5,196 bases of DNA from an uncultured Ardenticatenia bacterium (GTDB lineage: Bacteria; Chloroflexota; Anaerolineae; Promineifilales; Promineifilaceae): positions 1-5,196 of the forward strand of contig CALLZA010000229.1 of the NCBI GenBank assembly GCA_937858165.1, written 5' to 3'. The notes beneath the pieces were generated by a model. That model worked only from the letters and a program-made list of their open reading frames with translations. It searched no databases and was not told the origin of the DNA. The translations under genes were made by a program, and so were the position numbers. Below, piece after piece: positions 1-5,196 of the stretch; position 1 is the first letter of the stretch; the number at the start of each line of letters is the position of its first letter.

Positions 1-214
1 GATCCCAGAACCACCAGCCGCCCCAGCCCAGCTCGTAATAGGCCCACCACGAGCCCATGGCGATGCCGAGCGTTAGGAAGCACCAGGCGGCCATCGTCCA
101 CGGCCGCGACCAGCGCGCCCAGGCCGCATCAAGGCGACCGGAAAGCAGCGCTGCGATGGCGAAGGCGAAGGCTACCGAGAAGCCGACATCGCCCATGTAA
201 AGCAGCGGCGGGTG
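1..214 (-). CDS. ccmF: CcmF/NrfE-type cytochrome c maturation protein, internal fragment
   Basis: CcmF is a multi-pass inner-membrane protein of cytochrome c biogenesis. It works with CcmH and CcmE to attach haem to apocytochrome c. Read on the - strand, this piece begins with [13 protein letters not shown], continues through a hydrophobic segment and an [17 protein letters not shown] stretch, and ends with [18 protein letters not shown]. The last part is the tryptophan-rich WWD haem-handling signature of the CcmF/CcsA family, and the HPP motif is the conserved segment just before it. About 71 codons are readable, with no start or stop. The gene runs off the window at position 1, and its upstream part is lost at about 215, where the frame turns into proline/cysteine-rich nonsense. 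Family members usually have a Tyr where this piece has Asp (MGDVG); one base error would explain it. The family call is secure. The proteobacterial origin is inference, and it does not match the Chloroflexota-like genes further right. Confidence 0.88.
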
Positions 215-374
215 GTGGGAGCAGCACGGGGACGCCACAGCGGGGACCGGGGGGTGGCACCCGCGGGGCCCCGGCGGCGCCCCTCGGGATCCCGGGCCCC
301 GTCCCCCGGCCCAAACCCACTGCCCCGCGCCCTCCGACGGGCCCCACCCCGCCGCGTTTCCCCCACAACCGGTT
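215..374. other. Very GC-rich, gene-free stretch; probable low-quality sequence or junction
   Basis: I see no credible gene here. Counting 221-350 gives about 85% G+C with many runs of four or more C or G, well above both neighbours. The CcmF frame should continue upstream through this stretch with a sequence like NPLLQDPGLAF before HPP. Only a blurred, indel-ridden resemblance to such DNA can be made out at about 220-265. I read this as a degraded read tail joined to an unrelated piece. The open frames on both strands are proline/arginine/glycine-rich by-products of base composition. Confidence 0.6.
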
Positions 375-659
375 TCAAAAACCCCAGGCCGCCGCCTGGC
401 CTGTTTCGGAATAATCCTCGATCGCGGCACCCATCGACAGGCCGTAAAGGCCCGGCTTTGGGCCAAAGACCCGGGGGGTGGCGTGCAGATAGGGATTGTC
501 GGCCGCATCTTCGCCCCGTGCGGCCAGCGCCGCCGAGCTTTCGTAGGCGCCGCTAACGCCGATACCCTTGCGGAACGCTGCGAACGCGCGACCGACCTCT
601 GTCACCGCGAGTTTCCGCCCTTTGTCGAAGTTGTGGTGGGGCACAAATCGCTCTGTCAT
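375..659 (-). CDS. Unrecognised protein, 94 codons, possibly partial or chimeric
   Basis: I do not recognise this product. The - strand frame starts at an ATG at 659-657 ([14 protein letters not shown]) and runs to a TGA at 377-375. The central part has the balanced composition of a real protein ([19 protein letters not shown], then [19 protein letters not shown]). There is no obvious signal peptide or membrane segment. The same frame stays open upstream to about 788 by reading backwards through the lipoprotein start, so I prefer the internal ATG. No clear ribosome binding site precedes it. The last residues (GQAAAWGF) overlap a hairpin followed by five T, so the true end may have been altered. 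It could be a genuine small gene, a fragment of a larger one, or a chance frame. Confidence 0.35.
   Translation of the reverse strand: MTERFVPHHNFDKGRKLAVTEVGRAFAAFRKGIGVSGAYESSAALAARGEDAADNPYLHATPRVFGPKPGLYGLSMGAAIEDYSETGQAAAWGF
377..399 (-). terminator. Weak intrinsic-terminator-like hairpin
   Basis: On the - strand, CCAGGC and GCCTGG (399-394 and 389-384) form a 6-bp GC stem with a 4-base loop. They are followed by GG and five T (381-377). This sits at the 3' end of the unrecognised - strand frame, where a terminator would be expected. However, it overlaps the last codons and the T tract is short. It also borders the low-quality stretch, so it may not be natural. Confidence 0.3.
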
Positions 660-668
660 TTTGCCGGA

Positions 669-719
669 GACGTTTATCGAGAATCGAAAACCGAAGCAGC
701 TGAAAAGGCCGCCGACTAA
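669..719 (+). CDS. Possible C-terminal tail of an upstream + strand gene
   Basis: A + strand frame reads VYRESKTEAAEKAAD and stops at TAA (717-719), four bases before the lipoprotein start. The Lys/Glu/Ala-rich tail looks like a real protein C-terminus. The tight spacing and the AAGG within it would suit a two-gene operon with the lipoprotein. It competes with the - strand frame ending at 659 for how this part is read, and no domain can be named. It is a tentative alternative only. Confidence 0.2.
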   Translation, partial: DVYRESKTEAAEKAAD

Positions 720-723
720 AATT

Positions 724-888
724 ATGAAAAAGATCCTGCTACCGCTCATCCTCCTTCTCATTGCTATACTTGGATGCTCAAAATTCAAGGAACTGACTGG
801 CGGTGCCGGCGGCGGTACGGGCCGGGGCGGCGGCGGTGGCCGAGGCCAACCGCCTGCTGAGTCACACCGTCACGCTGGAAGCGTATGA
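724..888 (+). CDS. Lipoprotein N-terminal fragment, artificially fused to foreign DNA
   Basis: The frame begins with MKKILLPLILLLIAILGC, a textbook lipoprotein signal peptide. It has a Lys-Lys n-region, a leucine/isoleucine-rich core, and a lipobox-like ILG before Cys18, the residue that would be lipidated and hold the protein at a membrane. The next residues are SKFKELTGG, then a glycine-rich run. Only about 724-800 appears authentic. From roughly 800 the frame reads glycine/arginine-rich sequence and then the neighbouring transpeptidase DNA out of frame, stopping at 886-888. An AAGG at 705-708 lies too far from the start to be a good ribosome binding site. The lower GC of this piece differs from the DNA that follows. 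The mature function cannot be named. The style recalls short lipoproteins of Acidobacteriota, but that is only an impression. Confidence 0.5.
   Translation: MKKILLPLILLLIAILGCSKFKELTGGAGGGTGRGGGGGRGQPPAESHRHAGSV
797..842. other. Probable chimeric junction in GC-rich low-complexity DNA
   Basis: A GGC/GGT-rich stretch separates the AT-richer lipoprotein start from the strongly GC-rich transpeptidase gene. The lipoprotein frame and the transpeptidase frame differ by one base, and both lose their expected continuation here. The lipoprotein has no mature body, and the transpeptidase has no N-terminus or signal peptide. Low-complexity GGC repeats are a typical place for a false overlap between reads. 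An old genomic deletion is possible but less economical, given the other defects at this end. Confidence 0.55.
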
Positions 889-1702
889 CCCGCTGCGCGA
901 CGAGCGCTTTAGTTGGCCCATCCCCCCGGCGGTCTGGAGCGAGTGGCTGCGCCTGAGCATCGACCCAGCCGCGCCGACTGAGGACCGCTGGGCGCTCGAC
1001 CAGCAGATCGCCGCTGCCTACCTGGACACGCTGGAAGCGGAGATGGGCGACGGCCGCTATTTGAGTGAAGAAGAGACGCCCGCCGCCCTCAGCGCCGCTA
1101 TCCAGACCCAGCAGCCGGCGGCCGCGGCCCGCGTCTATCACCCCGAGAGCCGCCACGTTGTCCAGTCGGGCGAGACGCTGTCGAGCATCGGCTACGACTA
1201 TGGCATCCCCTACCCGTGGATTCAGCAGGCCAACCCCGGCGTCGAATCGCTCAGCGTGGGGCAGGCGATCGTCATCCCCTCACCCGACGCGCTGCTGCCG
1301 CTGCCGCCCGTGCCCGGCAAGCGCATCGTCGTCAGCATTAGCGAGCAGCGGGCGTGGGTCTATGAGAACGGCCAACTGAAGTGGGAGTGGCCGGCCAGCA
1401 CGGGCATCGACAGCAGTCCCACCGCGCCGGGCGTCTTCCAGATTCAGTCCCACGAGCCCAACGCCTACGCCGGCAACTGGGATTTGTGGATGCCGTCGTT
1501 CATGGGTATCTATCGCCCCGTGCCCACGTCGGAGTTCATGAACGGCTTCCACGGCTTCCCGACGCGCGGCCAGGCGCAACTGCTATGGACGGGCGACCTG
1601 GGGCGGCGCGTCACCTACGGCTGTATCCTGCTCAGCTCGGAGAACGCGCAGTTGCTCTATGAGTGGGCGGAAGAAGGGGTCGTTGTTGAGGTGCAGCGCT
1701 AG
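803..1702 (+). CDS. LysM / YkuD-type L,D-transpeptidase, 5'-truncated
   Basis: L,D-transpeptidases of the YkuD fold cross-link peptidoglycan stem peptides or anchor proteins to them, outside the membrane. Residue numbers here count from the GTG at 803. Residues 15-105 (NRLLSHTVTLEAYDP, then WPIPPAVWSEWL) resemble the PG_binding_4-like domain often found before YkuD domains. A LysM peptidoglycan-binding module follows at about 118-161 (HVVQSGETLSSIGYDYGIP, then GQAIVIPS). The YkuD domain spans about 173-298. Its motif residues are His250-Gly251 and Cys274, the nucleophile, inside GRRVTYGCILL. The usual His of S/T-H-G-C is Tyr272. The true start is missing: there is no signal peptide or membrane anchor, an in-frame TGA lies at 794-796, and residues 1-12 are the low-complexity junction. 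The GTG at 803 is only the first usable codon. The C-terminus (VVVEVQR) is complete, and the gene stands apart from vapBC. Confidence 0.88.
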   Translation: MPAAVRAGAAAVAEANRLLSHTVTLEAYDPLRDERFSWPIPPAVWSEWLRLSIDPAAPTEDRWALDQQIAAAYLDTLEAEMGDGRYLSEEETPAALSAAIQTQQPAAAARVYHPESRHVVQSGETLSSIGYDYGIPYPWIQQANPGVESLSVGQAIVIPSPDALLPLPPVPGKRIVVSISEQRAWVYENGQLKWEWPASTGIDSSPTAPGVFQIQSHEPNAYAGNWDLWMPSFMGIYRPVPTSEFMNGFHGFPTRGQAQLLWTGDLGRRVTYGCILLSSENAQLLYEWAEEGVVVEVQR

Positions 1703-1709
1703 GGCGCAG

Positions 1710-1773
1710 GGGTCAGGCAGCCAGAATAGGCGTCGGCCGATAACCTGAGCCTCGTCTCCCGGCCACCTGACCC
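1710..1773. repeat. Long-range inverted repeat after the transpeptidase gene
   Basis: GGGTCAGG at 1710-1717 is the exact reverse complement of CCTGACCC at 1766-1773. With two mismatches the arms extend to 13 bases (1710-1722 and 1761-1773), enclosing 38 bases. It begins eight bases after the transpeptidase stop codon, so it could help end that transcript. No T tract follows, so it is not a standard intrinsic terminator. Confidence 0.35.
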
Positions 1774-1804
1774 TCTTCTGGGGTTAGCGCCCATCGCCCT
1801 TACC

Positions 1805-1813
1805 TGATACAAT
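1805..1813 (+). promoter_or_regulatory. Extended -10 promoter element of the vapBC operon
   Basis: TGATACAAT matches an extended -10 box (TGnTATAAT) with one mismatch. It lies 36 bases upstream of the antitoxin start. A -35 candidate 17 bases further up (TTAGCG, 1785-1790) is poor, which is acceptable for an extended -10 promoter. The last T is the first base of the dyad operator, so a bound repressor would block polymerase. This suits the negative autoregulation known for VapBC operons. Confidence 0.5.
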
Positions 1814-1840
1814 TACATCAACTTGCAAGATGTGATGTAA
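1813..1840. promoter_or_regulatory. Dyad operator, probable VapB/VapBC autoregulatory site
   Basis: TTACATCA (1813-1820) and TGATGTAA (1833-1840) are perfect inverted 8-base arms around a 12-base centre. A second, overlapping dyad, ACATC (1815-1819) and GATGT (1829-1833), is centred 2.5 bases to the left. A small palindrome CTTGCAAG (1822-1829) sits in the middle. The site spans from the -10 element to the ribosome binding site of a ribbon-helix-helix antitoxin gene, where such proteins usually bind their own promoter. The base pairing is directly visible; binding by VapB is inferred. Confidence 0.6.
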
Positions 1841-1844
1841 GGAG
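1839..1844 (+). promoter_or_regulatory. Ribosome binding site of the antitoxin gene
   Basis: AAGGAG lies five bases before the ATG at 1850 and fixes that start. Its first two bases belong to the right arm of the operator dyad. The same structure could therefore also affect translation if it forms in the mRNA. Confidence 0.65.
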
Positions 1845-1849
1845 TCGCG

Positions 1850-2098
1850 ATGGTTCGGACGCAAATCCTGTTGACCGAAGAGCAAGCCGCCCGGCTGCGC
1901 GAACTGGCCATCAGCGAAGGCAAGTCAATGGCCGAACTGGTGCGGCAGGGCGTCGACTACATCCTTCAGGCACGCCCGCTTGCCACCAGGGAAGAACGGC
2001 AGCAGTGGGCGCTGAGCGTGGTCGGCCAGTTCAGCGCCGACACACCCGACCTGGCCCGCGACCACGACCGCTATCTGGCCGAGGCTTACGCCTCATGA
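1850..2098 (+). CDS. vapB: VapB-like ribbon-helix-helix antitoxin
   Basis: This is an 82-residue antitoxin that would neutralise the PIN toxin encoded next to it and repress the shared promoter. Residues 2-8 (VRTQILL) form the short DNA-contacting strand typical of the ribbon-helix-helix fold. They are followed by helix A at about 9-22 (TEEQAARLRELAISEG) and helix B at about 26-39 (SMAELVRQGVDYIL). The acidic C-terminal tail, ending HDRYLAEAYAS, matches the region by which VapB antitoxins wrap around and block VapC. A strong ribosome binding site precedes the start. The stop codon overlaps the toxin start as ATGA (2095-2098), the usual tightly coupled antitoxin-first order. Length and layout are normal for the family. 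The pairing rests on gene order and the toxin call, and the exact subfamily is not certain. Confidence 0.85.
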   Translation: MVRTQILLTEEQAARLRELAISEGKSMAELVRQGVDYILQARPLATREERQQWALSVVGQFSADTPDLARDHDRYLAEAYAS

Positions 2099-2505
2099 CC
2101 GTCTTTGTCGACACCTCGGCTTTCCTGGCCGTATTGGCCGCCGATGATGAGTATCATACGGCGGCGGCCGCAATCTGGCGGCGGCTCATTAGCGATGAAG
2201 AGCCGCTTGTCACCAACAACTACGTCCTGGTTGAAACAGTGGCCTTGCTTCAGCGACGCGTTGGCCTTCAGGCGGTGCGCGCTTTCCAGTCGAAAGTGAT
2301 GCCCAGCTTGCTCGTCCGGTGGGTTGATGAAACCCTCCATGAGCAGGCGCTGACGTCTGTCCTGAGCGCCAATCGCCGCAACCTGAGTTTGGTCGATTGC
2401 ACGTCCTTTCAGACGATGCGCCAGGACGGCATCAATCGCGCCTTCACCTTCGACCAGCACTTCGCCGAGCAAGGCTTCGAACGCCTCACTCACGAGCACT
2501 CGTAA
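2095..2505 (+). CDS. vapC: VapC-family PIN-domain toxin (predicted ribonuclease)
   Basis: VapC toxins are Mg2+-dependent endoribonucleases that stop growth by cutting tRNA or rRNA when freed from VapB. This protein has 136 residues, normal for the family. The acidic active-site residues of the PIN fold are all visible: Asp6 in MTVFVDTSAF, Glu47 in LVETVALLQ, Asp101 in LSLVDCTSF, and Asp120 in AFTFDQHF. The intact set argues for an active toxin rather than a relic. I chose the ATG at 2095 because the conserved FVDTSAF must lie at the N-terminus and because it overlaps the antitoxin stop. A longer frame starting at 2005 reads across the antitoxin gene and is not plausible. The RNA target cannot be predicted. 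The next gene begins five bases after the stop codon. Confidence 0.92.
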   Translation: MTVFVDTSAFLAVLAADDEYHTAAAAIWRRLISDEEPLVTNNYVLVETVALLQRRVGLQAVRAFQSKVMPSLLVRWVDETLHEQALTSVLSANRRNLSLVDCTSFQTMRQDGINRAFTFDQHFAEQGFERLTHEHS

Positions 2506-2510
2506 CAACC

Positions 2511-5051
2511 ATGCCCGACCGCCACCAGCTAGAGCAAGCCATCGCCGTCCAGGAGAGCTTGCGCGGCACCATCGATGACGCCATCATCGACGCCACCCTC
2601 GACGCGCTGCGCCGCCAGTTGGCCACGCTGGGGCCGGCCGCCGCGCGCCGCGTCCAGGCCACGCTGCTCTTCCTCGACCTGGCCGGCCACACCGACCTCA
2701 TCCAGGGGCTTGACCCGGAGGAGATCGTCGAGATCATCGACCGGGCTCTGGCCCGGCTGGCCGCGCCGGTGGGGCGACACGGCGGCCGCATCGTTCGCTA
2801 TCAGGGGGACGGCTTCAAAGCCGCCTTCGGGCTGCCCACGGCCCAGGAGAAGGACCCCGACCACGCCATCCGGGCCGCCCTGGACATCCTGAGCGAGGCG
2901 GAACGTATCGCCGCCGAGCTGGCGGCCGAGCGCGGCCGACCCGGCTTCAAGGTCCGACTAGGCATCGACACCGGCCTGGTGCTCATCGGCGAAGGGGCCG
3001 AGGGGGAGGACTCCGTCACCGGCCTGCCGGTTAACCTGGCCGCGCGGTTGGAGAGCCTGGCCGAGCCGGGCACGGTGCTCATCTCCCACCACACCTACCA
3101 GCACGTGCGCGGCGTTTTCGACATGCAGCCGCTGCCGCCCATCGCCGTGCGCGGCTTTCCCCAGCCGGTGGCCGTCTACCGCGTCCTGAAGCCCAAGGCG
3201 CGCTCGTTCCGCACCCGGCGGCGCGGCGTGGAGGGTATCGAGACGCGCATGATCGGCCGCGACACGGAGATGGGCGCTCTGCAAACGCTGTTCCATACCG
3301 TCATCGAAGAGCGACAGGCGCGCTCGATCGTGGTCGTCGGAGAGGCCGGGCTGGGCAAGTCGCGCCTGCTCTACGAGTTCGAGAACTGGGGCGACTTACA
3401 GCCGGTCAACGTCCAGCTCTATCGCGGTCGCGCCCGGCTGGAAACGCAACACCTGCCGTTCGGCCTGCTGCGCGACGTGTTTGTCTTCCGCTGCGGCATC
3501 TACGACGACGATGCGCCGCCTACCGTTACCGACAAGCTGGTGACCGGTTTCCGCGCCCTGCTGGGAGAAGACATGGCTGAGATGGCCGCCCACCGCGTCG
3601 GCCATCTGCTGGGCTATAACTTCAGCGACAGCCCTCACGTCCAGCCGTTGCTGGGCAACGCGCGCCAGGTGCGCGAAGCGGCGCTGCAACACGTGGTCGC
3701 CTACTTCCGCGCCGCCACCGAACGTGCGCCACTGGTGTTGTTGCTCGAAGATGTGCACTGGGCCGACAATAGCTCACTCGACAGTGTCGAACTGCTGCAT
3801 GGCGCGCTGCGCGACAAACCGCTGCTGCTGCTGAGCGCGGCGCGGCCGTCGCTCTACGAACGCCGTCCGGAGTGGATGGCCGGCCGTCCCAACCACCAGC
3901 GCCTCGACCTGAGCCTGCTGGCCGACGACGCCAGCGCCCAACTGGTGGCCGAAATCCTGCAAAAAGCCGACACCGTGCCCGACCGCCTGCGCGACCTGAT
4001 CGTCGAACGTGCCGAGGGCAACCCGTTCTACGTCGAAGAGCTGATCAAGATGCTGATTGAACAAGGCGTGATCGAGCGAGTGACGAACGACGAGTTACGA
4101 GTGACGAGTGAAGAGGACTCGTCGCTCGTCGCTCGTCACTCGTCGCTTGCCGAGAGCTGGCACTTCCATCTCGACCGCCTCGACGCCATCCACGTGCCGG
4201 CGACGCTGACGGGCGTCTTGCAGGCCCGGCTCGACAGCCTGCCCGCCGTCGAACGCGAGACGCTGCAACGGGCGTCGGTCGTCGGCCGTCTCTTCTGGGA
4301 CGCGGCCGTCGCTTACGTCGGCGAGGCCGATCCGGCGACCGTCGCGCCCATCTGGCCGGCGCTGGGCCTCCGCGAGCTGGTCTACCCACGCGAGGAGACG
4401 GCGTTCGAGGGCACGCACGAGTACGTCTTCAAGCACGCCCTGTTACGCGACGTGACCTATGAGAGCGTGCTCCTGCGGCGGCGGCGCGACTATCACCAAC
4501 GCGCCGCCCAATGGCTCATCATCGCCGGCGGCGACCGCGTCGATGAGTACGCCGATCTCATCGCCGCCCACTACGCCGCCGCCGGCGAACGGCCGGCCGA
4601 AGCCCACTGGCAGACGCGGGCCGGCAAGCACGCCGCTGCCCGCTTCGCTCTGCCGGAGGCGGAACGGGCCATCAGCCGGGCCCTGGTGCTGCTGCCCAAG
4701 GGCGATGTGGCGACGCGCTACGAGCTGTTGCTGGAGCGCGAGTCTATCTATCAACTCCAGGGACGGCGCGACAGGCAGACGGCTGACCTGGCGGCCCTGG
4801 CCGAACTGGTCGCAAAGCTGAATCAGCCTGGCCCCTCGGCCGAAGTGGCGCTGCGCTACGCCAGCTTCTACAACTTCACCGGCGACTACGACGCCGCCCT
4901 CAACGCCGCGGCGACAGCCGAACCACTGGCCGTGGCGGCCGGCGACGCCGAACGGCAAGCCAAGGCCCACTTGCAGGCCGGCCAGGCCCATCGCGCCCGC
5001 GGTGAATATGAACTGGCCCGCGCCGACTTCCACCTGGCCATCGACCTGGCC
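2511..5051 (+). CDS. Class III nucleotide cyclase / AAA-type ATPase / TPR regulator, 3'-truncated
   Basis: This is a large cytoplasmic signalling protein, of which 847 genuine residues are present. A helical N-terminus (1-45) leads into a class III cyclase homology domain at about 48-225. Its metal-binding Asp56 (LLFLDLAGHTDL) and Asp100 (RYQGDGF) and the transition-state Asn175 and Arg179 (VNLAARLE) are present. The positions that usually select the purine are Arg96 and Ser168. An AAA_16-type ATPase follows at about 245-520: Walker A GEAGLGKS at 277-284, Walker B LLLED at 410-414 followed by VHWAD. Residues 524-547 are encoded by a repeat hairpin. A helical, TPR-like region fills 700-847. 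The ATG at 2511 fits the family N-terminus (LEQAIAVQESLRG); a frame extension to 2397 would overlap vapC. There is no good ribosome binding site, so coupling to vapC is possible. The frame runs on to a TAG at 5091-5093, but everything after 5051 is adapter. Relatives usually continue with more TPRs. Confidence 0.9.
4077..4146. repeat. In-frame hairpin made of 7-base tandem repeats
   Basis: The left half (4080-4114) is five copies of a heptamer close to GTGACGA. The right half (4119-4146) is four copies of the complementary unit TCGTCGC/TCGTCAC. Arms 4077-4102 and 4117-4142 pair at 23 of 26 positions around a 14-base loop. Seven-base units change frame at each copy, so three copies return to frame. 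The translated peptide (VTNDELRVTSEE, then DSSLVARHSSLA) keeps the gene open. It sits in the linker between the ATPase core and the following helical domain. Short heptameric repeats of this general kind are known as STRR elements in cyanobacteria and occur in other large genomes. Confidence 0.8.
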
Positions 5052-5117
5052 CTGTCTCTTATACACATCTCCGAGCCCACGAGACCGTACTAGATCTCGT
5101 ATGCCGTCTTCTGCTTG
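5052..5117 (+). other. Illumina Nextera adapter read-through (mosaic end, i7 index, P7)
   Basis: This is not genomic. CTGTCTCTTATACACATCT (5052-5070) is the 19-base Tn5 mosaic end used in Nextera libraries, and CCGAGCCCACGAGAC (5071-5085) completes the i7-side adapter. Positions 5086-5093 (CGTACTAG) are in the index position and match Nextera index N702. Positions 5094-5117 (starting ATCTCGTATGCC, ending CTGCTTG) are the P7 flow-cell sequence. The order and spacing are exactly those of a read running through a short insert. The cyclase frame picks up LSLIHISEPTRPY here and stops in the index. On the - strand the adapter gives the database-contaminant peptides SEMCIRDR and FFFQAEDGIRD. Confidence 0.99.
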
Positions 5118-5196
5118 AAAAAAAAAACACAACAAACACAACACCAACCTCTAGTCTCACATTGTACAATAACTATCACAGACACTACTATCAACA
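5118..5196. other. Poly-A run and meaningless base calls beyond the end of the molecule
   Basis: Ten A (5118-5127) follow the P7 sequence, as seen when a sequencer runs past the end of a library molecule. The remaining 69 bases are A/C/T-rich with only three G and have no coding or structural content. Nothing here should be annotated as biology. Confidence 0.93.

Noticed and set aside
129..378. Proline/glycine/arginine-rich open frames on both strands
   Set aside because: They arise from the extreme GC content of 215-374, and they overlap the real CcmF frame in other registers.
803..838. GTG at 803 as the genuine start of the transpeptidase
   Set aside because: No ribosome binding site or signal peptide is present, and the first dozen residues are low-complexity Ala/Gly at a suspected junction. 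It is only the first available start codon after the TGA at 794-796.
2005..2094. Longer N-terminus for the VapC toxin
   Set aside because: The extension is an Arg/Pro/Gly-rich shadow of the antitoxin gene, and PIN toxins begin just before the VDTSAF motif.
2397..2510. Longer N-terminus for the cyclase gene from an ATG at 2397
   Set aside because: It would overlap the conserved 3' part of vapC in another frame, and the added residues do not look like a protein domain. The family N-terminus fits the ATG at 2511.
4080..4146. CRISPR array or small tandem-repeat locus
   Set aside because: The units are only 7 bases with no spacers, occur in inverted halves, and lie within an open coding frame.
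5052..5070. Tn5/IS50-like mosaic end, as if a natural transposon end were present
   Set aside because: The sequence is the engineered Nextera mosaic end, directly followed by the i7 adapter, index and P7 sequence. No transposase or genomic DNA follows.
5118..5127. Poly-A as part of a terminator or poly(A) tail
   Set aside because: It comes immediately after the P7 flow-cell sequence and is a run-off sequencing artefact.
4443..5147. 234-codon - strand frame opposite the cyclase gene
   Set aside because: It starts in the poly-A and adapter region with known contaminant peptides, and then reads the complement of a confidently identified gene.

Overview
This window looks like a whole metagenomic contig. 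Its interior is good Chloroflexota-like sequence, but both ends are damaged. The core (about 840-5051) is GC-rich and continuous, with all genes on the + strand. Three things suggest a filamentous or anaerolinean-type Chloroflexota: the form of the L,D-transpeptidase, the VapBC pair, and the large cyclase/AAA/TPR protein. That assignment is inference from protein style; no rRNA or other marker is present.

Left end (1-840). This is a patchwork of short pieces that do not belong together. Positions 1-214 encode, on the - strand, an internal piece of the cytochrome c maturation protein CcmF, of proteobacterial flavour. Positions 215-374 are about 85% GC with C/G runs and no credible gene. Positions 375-659 hold an unrecognised - strand reading frame. 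Positions 660-800 are less GC-rich and carry the first codons of a lipoprotein. In a glycine/alanine-coding GC-rich stretch near 797-842 this runs out of frame into the Chloroflexota-like gene. The simplest reading is chimeric joining of low-quality reads.

Core (840-5051). In order: a 5'-truncated LysM plus YkuD L,D-transpeptidase (cell-wall cross-linking); a 147-base intergenic region with a promoter and a dyad operator; a VapB-like ribbon-helix-helix antitoxin and VapC PIN-domain toxin overlapping by ATGA; and, 5 bases after vapC, a long protein with a class III nucleotide cyclase domain, an AAA-type ATPase and a TPR-like helical region. That last gene carries an in-frame hairpin built of 7-base repeats. 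The antitoxin, toxin and cyclase genes are close enough to be co-transcribed. No functional link between toxin and cyclase can be shown from sequence.

Right end (5052-5196). This is not genomic. It is Illumina Nextera read-through: transposase mosaic end, i7 adapter, an 8-base index, the P7 flow-cell sequence, a run of A, then meaningless base calls. The cyclase reading frame enters the adapter and stops inside the index, so the last 13 residues of its translation are artificial.

I see no convincing new biological system. The most useful points are the adapter tail and chimeric left end, the in-frame repeat hairpin, the substituted motifs in the transpeptidase and cyclase, and the toxin-antitoxin operator.
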